Source of the DNA: Udaeobacter sp963725505
Lineage (GTDB): Bacteria; Verrucomicrobiota; Verrucomicrobiia; Chthoniobacterales; UBA10450
NCBI GenBank assembly: GCA_963725505.1
Contig: CAVRYN010000007.1
Span: 248,001-312,000, forward strand
Reading direction: 5' to 3'
Length of the DNA: 64,000 bases
Within the stretch, counting starts at the first letter, position 1. The number at the start of each line of letters is the position of its first letter. The position numbers and the translations under genes are program-made. The notes under the pieces are model-generated. The model ran no database searches. It had not been told where the DNA came from and saw only the letters and a list, made by a program, of their open reading frames with translations. Positions 6,632 to 16,029 of the stretch are shown piece after piece.

Positions 6632-9600
6632 TTAACGGGGTTTCGGCGTGACCAGCCAACGCGAAAGCTTTTCCTCCAACTCTCGTGTCAGATTCACGCG
6701 AAGTTCCGTGCCTGCATCCAAGCGTAACGAATTGCCGTCACCGCGATCAAACAGCAATTGAACTGGGCGCCGGCCCGGTGAGCTGATCAGAATTTCGCGT
6801 ACCTTGCGCAGTTCATCGCCTGTTGTTGCGGGAGAAAATTGCAGAAGAACGATTGGCTCACCGGATGAATCTGCCGGTCTTTCATTGGCCCCATTGGCTT
6901 TTCCGAGCGCAAGCGATCTGATTTCCAGCGCCGTGGCGCGAAGGGCTTCGTCGCGTCTATCGAGCGTTCCTTTTATCTCAACAACCCGTCCTGCTGCGAG
7001 CGCATCCGAGACTTTCAGGTAAACCTCGTTCCACACGACGACTTCGAGCATGTTGGTCAAGTCTTCGATCCAAAGAACCGCGAATGGCTTGCCCTCTCTT
7101 CGGGTAAACTTCTTTTCGATCTCCACAATCGCTCCGGCGATTTTGAGAGGCGCGCGATCGTCGAGTTCAGCTAACGAGGCAATCGATCGATAATTTTTCG
7201 CTGCAAAAACATCCACGTATGCGTCGAGTGGGTGCCCACTGACGTAGAAACCGAGAAGCTCTTTCTCGTACGAAAGCTTCTCATGCTCGCTCCATCGCGT
7301 GACTGGCCTCTTTCTCGACGTTGTAGAAGCAGTTGCCTCATCAAACAGTGAAACCTGACCAGCCAGCCGGTCCCGCTGCGCTGCGACAGATGCGCCTACG
7401 GCGCCATCAATGCAGCTATAAAGTTCGGCGCGGTCTCGGCCAAGGAAATCAAAGGCGCCGGCCTTGATAAGGCTTTCCAGCATCTTCCGGTTGGCAATGC
7501 GCGAGTCCAGTCGGGTACAAAAATCCTCCAATGAAATGAAATCGCCTCGCTGTTCGCGTTCGCGAATTACACGCTTCCATTGCGACTTTCGCCGACGTGT
7601 TTGATCGCGGCGAGCCCGTAACGAATGGCTGGCAACGTGGGAGCGGCCTTAGTGCCGCGACTGTCGGGACGCTGAGGTCCCTCCCACATTTCCGGCATGA
7701 ACTTCAAACCGCTCTTGTTGATATCCGGTGGCAGAATGGAAATGCCCATCCGTTTGCATTCGCCGACGAAAACGGAAATTTTTTCCGTGTTATTGATTTC
7801 GTTGCTCAGCAAACCCGCCATGAATTCTACGGGGTAATGCGTCTTGAGATACGCCGTTTGATAACTAATCACGCCATAGGCCGCGCTGTGGCTCTTGTTA
7901 AATCCATAACCAGCGAATTTTTCCAGCAAATCGAAAATCGCATTGGCTTTTTTCTCAGGGATCTTGTTCGTGCGCGCGCAGCCCTCGATGAAATTTCTGC
8001 GTTCTTTCGCCATCTTTTCCTTGTCTTTTTTGCCCATGGCGCGCCGGAGAAGATCAGCCTGCGCGAGCGAGTAGCCGGCAAGTTTACTCGCGGCAGCCAT
8101 CACTTGTTCCTGGTAAATCATCACGCCGTAGGTGTCGGCGCAGATGTCTTCCAGCAACGGATGCAGATATTTGATCGGCGTGATGCCCTTCTTCGCTTTC
8201 ACGTATTCGGGGATCAGCTCCATCGGGCCCGGCCGGTAAAGCGCGATCAAGGCGATGATGTCGTCGAGCTTTTTTACATTGAATTGCTTCGACAAACTCG
8301 TCATCCCGCCTGATTCCATCTGGAAAAGGCCGATCGTTTCGCCGCGGTTATACAGGGCGAACGCAGCGGCATCGTCGAGTGGAATGTCCTTTAGTGAAAA
8401 GCTTGGCTCACGCTTGCGAATAAGCGTCAGCGTGTCTTCGATCACCGTCAGCGTTTTTAATCCGAGGAAATCCATTTTCAGGAGCCCCAGATCGTTCAGC
8501 GGCCCCATGGCGTACTGGCTGATCACATCGTTGCCCTTCACATCGCGACAAAGCGGGATGTAATCAGACAAGTCCCGATCCGCGATCACTACGCCCGCCG
8601 CGTGCACACCTGCATTACGCGACAAGCCTTCGAGAACTTTCGCATAATCGAAGAGCTGGCGCGTCGCTGGCTCGGTGGCGACCGCGCGTTTCAGTTCAGG
8701 ATTTTTTTCCACTGCTAAATCCAGAGTGATATTCAATTCATTTGGGATCATCTTTGCGATGCGATCGGCATCGCGATAGCTCCACCCCATCACTCGCCCG
8801 ACATCGCGCACCACGCTTTTCGCTTTGAGCTTGCCAAAGGTGATGATCTGCGCCACGCGGCGTTCGCCGTATTTCTGGCGAACATATTCGAGCACCTCGC
8901 CGCGGCGCGCTTCGCAAAAATCAATATCGATATCGGGCGGCGAAACGCGGTCCGGATTCAAAAACCGCTCGAAAATCAACCCGTATTGAAGCGGGTCGAT
9001 GTCGGTAATTCCCAGAACGTAAGCGACCATCGAGCCTGCGGCCGAACCCCGACCGGGGCCTACTGGAATGCCACGCTCCTTGGCGAAATGGATGAAATCC
9101 CAAACGATGAGCAGATAACTGACGAAACCAGTTTTCTCGAGCACGCCGAGTTCGTAATCGAGTCGCTTAAGCAATTCAGCGTCGGTCGTTGCGCGCTCGC
9201 CGTAGCGTTCGCGCAGGCCCTGATAACAAAGCTCGCGCAAATAATCCTCGCGCGTTTTTCCGGCAGGCACTGGATATTCCGGATATTTCGAACGTCCAAA
9301 CTCAAGATCGACACGGCATCGCTCGCCGATTTCGAGCGTGTTCGTAATCGCCTCGGGGAATTCGCGGAAGATTTCACGCATTTCGGCGGGCGATTTGAAA
9401 TACAACTCCGGCACATATCGCATCCGGTTTTCGTCCTGGACCATTTTGCCGGTGCCGATGCACAGCATCACGTCGTGCGCGTCGTGATCGCTCCGGCGCA
9501 AAAAATGAACGTCGTTCGCGGCAACAAGTCCCACACCGATGTCCCGGGCAATCTTCGGCAGGAAACGATTGCAGAGGCGTTGCTCTTCCATGCCGTGATC

Positions 9601-10134
9601 GTGCATTTCCATGAAGAAATTCTCGGGGCCAAGAATGTCGCGGTATTCGGCGGCGCTCTGTGTCGCTTTCTCCAGATTGTTCGCCTGAATCGCGCTATTG
9701 ATTTCGCCCGCAAGGCAACCGCTCAGCCCGATCAGCCCTGCTGCATGCGCCGATAAAAGCTCTTTATCGATCCTGGGCGCATAATGAAATCCATCCAGGT
9801 GCGCCGCCGTAATCAACTTTACGAGGTTTCGATAGCCGGTTTCGTCCCGCGCCAAGAGCGTAAAGTGATATGCCGCATCGCGCCGCGATCCGGGCCGGTC
9901 CTTATGCGAACCGCGGGCGACATAAGCTTCGCACCCAATAATCGGTTTTACCCCGGCGCGCTGCGCTTCCTGGTAAAATTCAATCGCGCCAAACAAATTG
10001 CCGTGATCCGTCATCGCGACGGCAGGCATCTTGTATTCAGCCGCCTTTTTCATCAGCTCCTTCATTCGGATACTTCCATCCAACAGCGAGTATTCAGTGT
10101 GCAGATGGAGATGAACGAAAGAGTCGCGCGGCAT
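6632..10134 (-). CDS. dnaE: DNA polymerase III alpha subunit (two frameshifts and an in-frame repeat)
   Basis: Catalytic subunit of the replicative polymerase. The N-terminal PHP domain begins HLHLHTEYSLLDGSIR and contains MTDHGNLFGA. The palm aspartates are in PDIDIDFCEARRGEV and LLKMDFLGLKTLTVI. The C-terminal OB fold is in the 3' part. The reading frame is broken at about 7540-7580. The first piece (7567-10134) runs past HVGE into a premature stop; VAMEA is in the next frame; VIREREQRGDFISLEDF is in the third and leads into the second piece (6632-7531). Joining all three restores a normal length of about 1,160 residues, implying two separate one-base insertions. Residues about 816-832 are a 17-codon insertion encoded by the 51-nt repeat at 7637-7687. 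An essential gene is unlikely to be truly dead, so sequence error is the first suspicion. Confidence 0.93.
7637..7687. repeat. 51-nt cloverleaf repeat inserted in frame in dnaE
   Basis: The ends GTGGGAG (7637-7643) and CTCCCAC (7681-7687) are perfect inverted repeats. The interior folds completely into three arms: CGGC-CTTAGT-GCCG, CGA-CTG-TCG and GGAC-GCTGAG-GTCC, with no unpaired joints. The same element, with one difference in the small middle arm, is at 50992-51042. Its length is 17 codons and it has no stop in the dnaE frame; it encodes WEGPQRPDSRGTKAAPT between KFMPEM and LPAIRYGL, where DnaE proteins normally have only a few residues. Confidence 0.85.
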
Positions 10135-10533
10135 TAGTTTGCAGTATAAGCGTCAAAAGATTTTGGCAAATTTGCCTGCGTGTCATCCCGTACGAAGCCA
10201 GCGACCTTGAAGAAATTTGGGTTTATCAAGGAGTCTTCCTCGCCTCCCCCCTTGCTCAAGGGGAGAGGATTAAGGTGAGGGGTTGAGGCACGCTACGAAT
10301 GGTTAGATTGAACAAACCCTCACCCTCACCCTCTCCCTTCCGAAGGGAGAGGCGACCAAACCGCCGGATCGTATCTCACGTCCGGCTTAATGTAACCGAC
10401 GATCAACGGGCACAGTCGCGTCTATCCCGAAAAAAATTCGTGATTGCATTCGCATCGCGGCATTGCTATGAGAGCGCGTGCTGCGCATAGCTTTCGATTG
10501 CAAAGCACCGCGCGATACCGAGTTTACTTCGAC
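10135..10533. other. Intergenic region between dnaE and glnB, with a repeat
   Basis: Divergent dnaE and glnB are separated by 399 bp. The left third is AT-rich and featureless apart from a TCATCCCG-type repeat remnant near 10184. A complex inverted repeat occupies 10238-10356. The rest (10380-10533) is probably the glnB leader: it contains a potential upstream in-frame extension of glnB that lacks any PII similarity, and I see no clear sigma-54 -24/-12 pair. Confidence 0.6.
10238..10356. repeat. CCTCACC/AAGGGGAGAGG-type inverted repeat
   Basis: The left half contains CCCCCTTGCTCAAGGGGAGA, and the right half contains CTCTCCCTTCCGAAGGGAGA. These are two hairpins facing each other, with GGTGAGGGGTT and AACCCTCACC as pairing inner flanks. 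This architecture is common for short non-autonomous intergenic repeats; only one full copy is seen in this window. Confidence 0.7.
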
Positions 10534-10872
10534 ATGAAAAAGCTGGAGGCCATCATTAAACCGTTCAAGCTCGAAGAGGTCAAAGAAGCGCTGGCCGAGC
10601 TTGGCATCGAAGGCATGACCGTCACTGAAGTCAAAGGCTTCGGCCGGCAAAAAGGACACACCGAAATTTACCGGGGCAGCGAGTACACGGTGGATTTTCT
10701 GCCGAAAGTGAAAGTAGAAGTGGTGATGGCGGACGATATGGTCGAGAGAGCAGTAAATGTGGTGGTTGGCGCGGCCAAAACGGGCAAGATCGGGGATGGA
10801 AAAGTGTTCGTGCTCCCGGTAGAGCACGCGGTGCGCATCCGCACGGAAGAGATCGGCGAAAAAGCGGTGTGA
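10534..10872 (+). CDS. glnB: Nitrogen regulatory protein P-II
   Basis: Small trimeric signal protein that senses 2-oxoglutarate and ATP/ADP and regulates nitrogen assimilation. It has 112 residues from MKKLEAIIKPFKLEEVKEAL, the standard start. The T-loop GRQKGHTEIYRGSEYTVDF contains Tyr51, the uridylylation site, and KTGKIGDGKVFV is the B-loop. The ATG at 10534 was chosen because the 30 codons upstream have no PII similarity. It lies 145 bp ahead of glnA in the same direction, so coregulation is likely; GTTGATAG-type heptamers fill part of the gap. Confidence 0.96.
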   Translation: MKKLEAIIKPFKLEEVKEALAELGIEGMTVTEVKGFGRQKGHTEIYRGSEYTVDFLPKVKVEVVMADDMVERAVNVVVGAAKTGKIGDGKVFVLPVEHAVRIRTEEIGEKAV

Positions 10873-11017
10873 TGCAGAAGTTGATAGTTGAGAGCTGATG
10901 GTTGAGGGAACTGTCGGGCTCGCGCGCAACTATCGTTTGCGAGACGTGAGACCACGCAAATTTTTTTGAAAATTAGACTTTTTATTTCTCTCAACTATCA
11001 ACTAACAACTCCTCAAT

Positions 11018-12439
11018 ATGGCCAAAGACAAAACTCCATCCGATGTCAGCAAAATGATTAAAGACCACGAGGTGAAACTCGTGGATTTCAAGTTCACCGA
11101 TCTGCCCGGCACCTGGCAGCATTTCACCACTACCCTCAGCGATTACAGCGACGATATTTTTACCGACGGGCTTGGGTTCGACGGCTCAAGCATTCGGGGT
11201 TGGAAAGTGATCAACGCTTCCGACATGCTCGTGATTCCCGATCCGACGACGGCGTGGATCGATATCTTCAACACTGAGCCGACGCTGAGTTTGATTTGCA
11301 CCATTGTCGATCCGATCACCCGTGAGCCTTACGATCGGGATCCGCGCGGCGTCGCCGAAAAAGCAGAAGCTTATTTAAAGAGCACCGGCATCGCCGATAC
11401 GGCATTCTTCGGGCCGGAAGCCGAGTTTTTCATCTTCGATGACGTGCGCTTCAGTTACTCGGGCAATTCTTCGTTCCATCTCGTGGACAGTGTCGAAGGC
11501 CATTGGAACACCGCGCGCGAAGAGTTTCCGAATATCGGTTACAAGATTCGGCCGAAGGAAGGTTATTTCCCGGTTCCGCCGATGGATTCGCTGCAAGATA
11601 TCCGCAACGAAATGGCGCTTGAGTTGGAGAAAGCAGGCATCCCCGTCGATAAACAGCACCACGAAGTGGCCACTGCCGGCCAGGCCGAGATCGATGTCCG
11701 TTTCGCGCCGTTGAAAGTGATGAGCGACTCGATGCAGTACTACAAATACATCATTCGCAACGTCGCGAGGAAGCACAATAAAACGGCGACCTTCATGCCG
11801 AAACCACTCTTCGCCGATAACGGTTCCGGTATGCACACCCACATTTCACTGTGGAAGGACGGCAAACCGCTGTTCGCCGGAAATGGGTATGCGGGATTGA
11901 GCGAAATGGCGCTCTTCTTTATCGGCGGGATCTTGAAACATGCGTCAGCGCTGACCTGCTTTTGCAATCCAACGACCAACAGTTTCAAGCGTCTCGTGCC
12001 GGGATTCGAAGCGCCGGTGAACCTCGCTTATTCGGCGCGAAATCGTTCCGCTGCGATTCGTATTCCCACGTATTCTGCGAGTCCCAAAGCGAAGCGGCTC
12101 GAATTCCGCACGCCTGACGCTTCGGCGAATCCTTACATCGCGTTCTCAGCCATGCTGCTCGCCGGCCTCGACGGCGTCCAAAACCGTATCGATCCCGGTG
12201 ACCCGCTCGACAAAAATCTTTACGAACTGCCGCCGGAAGAACTCGCGCAGGTCGCCAGCGTTCCCGATTCGCTTCGTGGCGCAATCGAAGCGCTCCAAGC
12301 CGATCATGCCTTCCTGTTGCGCGGCGACGTCTTCAACGAAGACTTCATCGCCAACTGGATCGACATGAAACAAAAGGAATACGACGCACTGCGCCTTCGC
12401 CCGCATCCATACGAGTTCGCGATGTACTACGACGTGTAA
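11018..12439 (+). CDS. glnA: Glutamine synthetase, type I
   Basis: ATP-dependent amidation of glutamate to glutamine, forming a cytoplasmic dodecamer. The 473 residues are full length. Visible hallmarks are DGLGFDGSSIRGWKV near the N-terminus, FGPEAEFFIFDDV (metal ligands), NGSGMHTHISLW, the ATP-binding KRLVPGFEAPVNLAYSARNR, and the arginine-rich RIPTYSASPKAKRLEFRTPD. The adenylylation site is present: Tyr402 within DKNLYELPPEE, so control by GlnE is expected. Placement behind glnB fits a nitrogen-assimilation unit. Confidence 0.97.
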   Translation: MAKDKTPSDVSKMIKDHEVKLVDFKFTDLPGTWQHFTTTLSDYSDDIFTDGLGFDGSSIRGWKVINASDMLVIPDPTTAWIDIFNTEPTLSLICTIVDPITREPYDRDPRGVAEKAEAYLKSTGIADTAFFGPEAEFFIFDDVRFSYSGNSSFHLVDSVEGHWNTAREEFPNIGYKIRPKEGYFPVPPMDSLQDIRNEMALELEKAGIPVDKQHHEVATAGQAEIDVRFAPLKVMSDSMQYYKYIIRNVARKHNKTATFMPKPLFADNGSGMHTHISLWKDGKPLFAGNGYAGLSEMALFFIGGILKHASALTCFCNPTTNSFKRLVPGFEAPVNLAYSARNRSAAIRIPTYSASPKAKRLEFRTPDASANPYIAFSAMLLAGLDGVQNRIDPGDPLDKNLYELPPEELAQVASVPDSLRGAIEALQADHAFLLRGDVFNEDFIANWIDMKQKEYDALRLRPHPYEFAMYYDV

Positions 12440-12536
12440 TGGTAGGGACCCCACGCCACGAGTCGCAGCCTTCTGGTGGTAATTGACGGCACGTATGACG
12501 CGTGCTGTGATATATCTAAACATTTAAGGAGGATTC

Positions 12537-13253
12537 ATGCGACAAACGACATTCGCGATCGGGCTCATGTTCCTTGCTCTTGCCGTGTCGGCATCGGCCC
12601 TCGCGCAAACTTCCGCCGACACCGCGGGCAAGAAGGCTCCGCGCGTTCAGACGGCGGAATCGCAGGCGGCGATGACGCCGGGCTCGGCCTTGGAGAAGCT
12701 AAAGAAGGGTAATGCTCGCTTCGTCGAGAAGAACATGCGGAGTCGCGACTGGCTGGCCAAGGTATCAGCGACTGCCGGCGGTCAGTATCCGTTTGCGGCG
12801 ATCCTCGCGTGCATGGACTCTCGCGCTCCGATCGAGATCATCTTCGATCAGGGAATTGGCGACGTCTTCGGGATCCGCATCGCGGGCAACATTGTCAACG
12901 ATGACGTGCTCGGCAGCATGGAGTATGCAACAAAGGTCGTCGGATCGAAGCTGCTCGTCGTCCTCGGGCACACCTCATGCGGGGCTGTGAAGGGCGCCAT
13001 CGACGACGCGAAGCTGGGTAATCTCACCGGGCTTCTGGCGAAGATCCGGCCCGCCGTGTCGGCATCTGGCCCTGGAAGCGCGAAAGACGACGCGTACGTC
13101 AACAAAGTCGCTCAGGCCAACGTGTCTCAGGCGATGAAGGAGATTCGCGAGAAGAGTCCGACGATAAAGGCTCAGCTCGACGCCGGTACAGTCGGACTCG
13201 TGGGAGCGATCTACGATGTCTCCACGGGTAAAGTGACGTTCCTGCCCGACTGA
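12537..13253 (+). CDS. Exported beta-class carbonic anhydrase
   Basis: Hydration of CO2 to bicarbonate with a zinc cofactor. 238 residues. The N-terminus MRQTTFAIGLMFLALAVSAS with a likely cleavage after ALA-Q is a Sec signal peptide, so the enzyme acts in the periplasm. Zinc ligands and catalytic pair are present: CMDSR (Cys92, Asp94, Arg96) and HTSCGAVKG (His145, Cys148). A textbook ribosome binding site, AAGGAGG at 12526-12532, lies 4 nt before the ATG, stronger than most in this window. The codon choice looks richer in GTC/GAC-type GC codons than neighbouring genes, possibly a sign of transfer (by eye only). Confidence 0.93.
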   Translation: MRQTTFAIGLMFLALAVSASALAQTSADTAGKKAPRVQTAESQAAMTPGSALEKLKKGNARFVEKNMRSRDWLAKVSATAGGQYPFAAILACMDSRAPIEIIFDQGIGDVFGIRIAGNIVNDDVLGSMEYATKVVGSKLLVVLGHTSCGAVKGAIDDAKLGNLTGLLAKIRPAVSASGPGSAKDDAYVNKVAQANVSQAMKEIREKSPTIKAQLDAGTVGLVGAIYDVSTGKVTFLPD

Positions 13254-13441
13254 GGGGCAGTCTCTATCTCCGCCATGCCGAACCGGCGTGCTCCCACTGG
13301 CTTTTCCGTAGGCCCTCGACGACCTCGCGCGGTAACGCGCCTATTAACTGCCTTGGCTCAGATTGTCGCTTCGCACCTGAGCGCGTCGCACGCTCGATGT
13401 CTTGTCCCCGCGTTCCATTAAAAAAGCAAGAGGAAGAAATC

Positions 13442-13564
13442 ATGGCCAAACTGCCGGTAGCAGGCGTTGAAAGCGCGCGCAAGGTTCTGGACCCGAGCTT
13501 ACCCGCAAACGAACTGAAGAAGCGCGCTGGTGCGACCGCGCAATCCACAGGGAAAGACATATGA
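13442..13564 (+). CDS. Possible 40-residue leader ORF coupled to the MOSC gene
   Basis: Begins MAKLPVAGVESARKVLDPSL after a purine-rich AGAGGAAGAAA site, and its TGA overlaps the MOSC gene start (ATATGAGC). The product is unlike anything I recognise. The stop/start overlap and the ribosome-binding sequence make translation plausible, and it may couple translation to the MOSC gene. It could equally be the tail of a lost upstream gene, since 13254-13441 has no ORF of note. Confidence 0.35.
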   Translation: MAKLPVAGVESARKVLDPSLPANELKKRAGATAQSTGKDI

Positions 13565-14344
13565 GCATCATCGGAAAAGTGGACAGCCTTTGGCGTTATC
13601 CTGTCAAAAGCATGCGTGGCGAAGAGTTGGAAGAAGCTTTTGCGGGTTTCTCTGGAATTTATGGCGATCGACTCTTCGCCTTCAGAAGTTCGGCGAGTCC
13701 AAAGGGATTCCCCTATTTCACGGCGCGCGAGCAAACAAAACTTTTGCAGTATCGTCCGTGCTTTCGTTATCCCGACAAAGCGGCGCGGCCCGTCAACCTG
13801 AGTGAAGCGGAGAGCATGGGCGCGAATCCCGTCTCGGCCGATCCTTCGGAATTAATGATCGATGTTGAAACTCCGGACGGACAAGACGCTCGCGATTGAC
13901 GATCCGGCTCTGATGACGATGGTGCGAACCGACATCGACGAAAAGCATCAGCTCACGTTGATGCGATCCGAGCGCGCGATGACCGATTGTCGTCCGTTTT
14001 CGATGTTTAGTTTGCAATCGGCGCGACAATTGGCTGAAGAGACCGGCACTTCGATGGATAAGCGGCGTTTCCGAGCAAACGTGTATGTGGACCTCACATC
14101 CGCTCAAGGCTTCGCCGAGAACGATTTTGTAGGCCGATCGGTGCGGATTGGGCCCAAAGTAGTCGTCACGATTCTGGAGCGCGATCCGCGCTGCATGATG
14201 ATTACACTCGATCCCGATACCGGAGAGAAAACGCCGGCGATATTGAAAAAAGTAGCGCAAGCTCACGATGGGATGGCCGGCGTTTACGGTGCGGTCATGG
14301 TCGAAGGGATGCTGCACAAAGGCGATTCGGTAGAACTTCTGTAA
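13561..14344 (+). CDS. MOSC domain protein, interrupted by one frameshift
   Basis: MOSC proteins carry a beta-barrel domain with a conserved Cys and handle sulfur or molybdenum-cofactor chemistry (YcbX/MOCS3-type). The first frame encodes the N-terminal barrel (MSIIGKVDSLWRYPVKSMRG, residues 1-105). The second frame resumes exactly at KTLAIDDPAL and carries RFRANVYVD and RCMMITLDPDTGE, the MOSC core with its Cys. Removing one A near 13881 in GACGGACAAGACG gives PDGKTLAIDDPAL and a continuous protein of about 260 residues. So this is one gene with a one-base insertion, either a recent mutation or a sequence error. It runs in the same direction as the MFS gene. Confidence 0.8.
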
Positions 14345-14360
14345 ATTATCTGACGATCCC

Positions 14361-14479
14361 GTAGCCACGCCCCTGTGGGGCGTCTCAGTTTCGAGTTGGC
14401 CGGCGGCTCGTGGACGGCGCACAGCGCCTTCGCCAAAGCTACGGCGTGCCGAGCAGCGCCGTGGCTACAGCGCAACTTA
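14361..14479. repeat. GTAGCCAC...GTGGCTAC terminal-inverted-repeat element
   Basis: GTAGCCACG at the left and CGTGGCTAC at the right bracket about 110 bp. Inside are a CCCC-TGT-GGGG hairpin at the left and a CGCCTTCGCCAAAGCTACGG motif that recurs, with changes, near 16611 and inside uvrB near 48785. It occupies the MOSC-MFS gap, ending about 45 bp before the MFS start. Confidence 0.7.
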
Positions 14480-14524
14480 ACGCGATTTTGCGTCTTGCGT
14501 TTGTTTGCGCGAAAACACCGTGCG

Positions 14525-15973
14525 ATGACAAGTGGCGAAACGATCGAGTCGTACGTGCCGGCGCGGTTGGACCGGTTGCCGTGGAGTTCGTGGCACTGGC
14601 TGATTGTTGTCTCGCTCGGCGCCACATGGATTCTCGATGGTCTGGAAGTCACATTGGCCGGGGCACTGGGCGGAATTTTAACGCGCCCCGAAACGCTCGG
14701 ATTAACGCCTGCTTGGGTCGGCGCGACCGCCACCTGTTACCTCGCCGGCGCGGTGCTCGGCGCGCTCCTTTTCGGTTATGGGACCGATCGATTCGGCCGC
14801 AAGAAATTCTTCTTCATTACAGTTGCGGTTTATCTCGTCGGGACGGCGCTGTCCGCTTTCTCCTGGAACTTCTGGAGCTACGCATTTTTTCGCGCAGTCA
14901 CAGGCGCTGGCATCGGCGGTGAATACGCTGCGATCAATTCGGCAATTGACGAACTGATTCCGGCGCGTGTGCGCGGCCGAGTCGATCTAATCATCAACGG
15001 CTCATACTGGATCGGCGCTGCCATGGGCGCAGCGGCAACGCTTGTGCTGCTTGATCCACGGTATGTGCCGGTCTGGCTGGGGTGGCGATGCGCGTTTGGA
15101 ATCGGCGCCACGCTCGGGCTCATTGTGATTTTCTTTCGGCGCTGGATTCCGGAGAGTCCGCGCTGGTTGATGATTCATGGGCGCAATGATGAAGCGGAAC
15201 GAATCGTCAGTGACGTCGAACGAAAGATTGAGAGCATGAATGGTTCGGCGGTCACAGACCGCCGCTACAGCGATTTGTTTCCCACGCGCGTTCGTACGCG
15301 CACGCATACGCTGTGGCAGGAAATTTGGGACACGATCGTGCACGAACATCGCCGGCGCTCGTTTCTTGGTTTCGTGCTCATGTCCACACAGGCCTTTTTT
15401 TATAACGCGATCTTTTTCACTTACGCGCTCGTTCTGATGCGGTTCTACGGCGTGCCTGAGCAAAATGTGGGCGGCTATCTCCTCCCGTTTGCGCTTGGAA
15501 ATGTGCTCGGTCCATTACTTCTCGGACATCTCTTCGACACAATCGGACGCAAACAAATGATTACTCTTACCTATGGGCTCGCCGGCATTTTACTCGCGCT
15601 GGCCGGCTGGCTTTTTCACGCGGGCGTGCTCACCGCTCAAACGCAGACCCTTGCATGGACAATTATATTTTTCATCGCGTCCGCAGCGGCGAGCTCGGCG
15701 TACCTGACGGTGAGCGAAATTTTTCCGCTGGAAATCCGCGCGCTGGCAATCGCGATCTTCTACGCGGTCGGGACGCTGGCTGGCGGAGTCGGCGCACCAA
15801 TCCTATTCGGATGGATTATTGGCACGGGCTCGAGCACGGCATTGTTCGCGGGATATTTGCTGGCTGCGGCGCTGATGATTTTTGGGGCGATCGTTGAAGC
15901 GTGGATTGGCGTTCCCGCTGAACGACGTTCGCTTGAGCATGTGGCTGCGCCGCTTTCGAGCAAGGGATTGTAG
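14525..15973 (+). CDS. MFS transporter, sugar-porter-like
   Basis: 482 residues with about 12 hydrophobic helices. Family motifs are GYGTDRFGRKKF after helix 2 (the MFS loop signature), GIGGEYAAINSAI in helix 4, and PESPRWLMIHGRN after helix 6, characteristic of sugar and organic-acid porters. The second-half signature is GHLFDTIGRKQM. The ATG at 14525 was chosen over a start 50 codons upstream because the extension is repeat-encoded. The stop TAG is formed by the left end of the repeat at 15968-16020. The substrate cannot be told from sequence. Confidence 0.88.
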   Translation: MTSGETIESYVPARLDRLPWSSWHWLIVVSLGATWILDGLEVTLAGALGGILTRPETLGLTPAWVGATATCYLAGAVLGALLFGYGTDRFGRKKFFFITVAVYLVGTALSAFSWNFWSYAFFRAVTGAGIGGEYAAINSAIDELIPARVRGRVDLIINGSYWIGAAMGAAATLVLLDPRYVPVWLGWRCAFGIGATLGLIVIFFRRWIPESPRWLMIHGRNDEAERIVSDVERKIESMNGSAVTDRRYSDLFPTRVRTRTHTLWQEIWDTIVHEHRRRSFLGFVLMSTQAFFYNAIFFTYALVLMRFYGVPEQNVGGYLLPFALGNVLGPLLLGHLFDTIGRKQMITLTYGLAGILLALAGWLFHAGVLTAQTQTLAWTIIFFIASAAASSAYLTVSEIFPLEIRALAIAIFYAVGTLAGGVGAPILFGWIIGTGSSTALFAGYLLAAALMIFGAIVEAWIGVPAERRSLEHVAAPLSSKGL

Positions 15974-16020
15974 GGCGTCCGCCGCGGCGGACGCCGCCGT
16001 TTCGCAGAAACGCCCTACAA
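15968..16020. repeat. TTGTAG...CTACAA cruciform repeat forming the MFS stop codon
   Basis: TTGTAGGGC (15968-15976) pairs with GCCCTACAA (16012-16020). Inside are hairpins GTCCGC-CGCG-GCGGAC and GTTTC-GCA-GAAAC. The TAG of the left end is the MFS stop codon. The right half recurs at 34681-34705. Confidence 0.8.
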
Positions 16021-16029
16021 TTTCCGCGG

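Noticed and set aside
7530..7600. Programmed frameshifting in dnaE
   Set aside because: Two separate +1 events about 16 nt apart would be required and no slippery sequence or stimulatory structure is visible; a sequence error or mutation is simpler.
13264..13734. 156-residue minus-strand frame overlapping the MOSC start
   Set aside because: It is antisense to the MOSC coding region, has no recognisable domain, and the MOSC frame on the other strand is clearly genuine.
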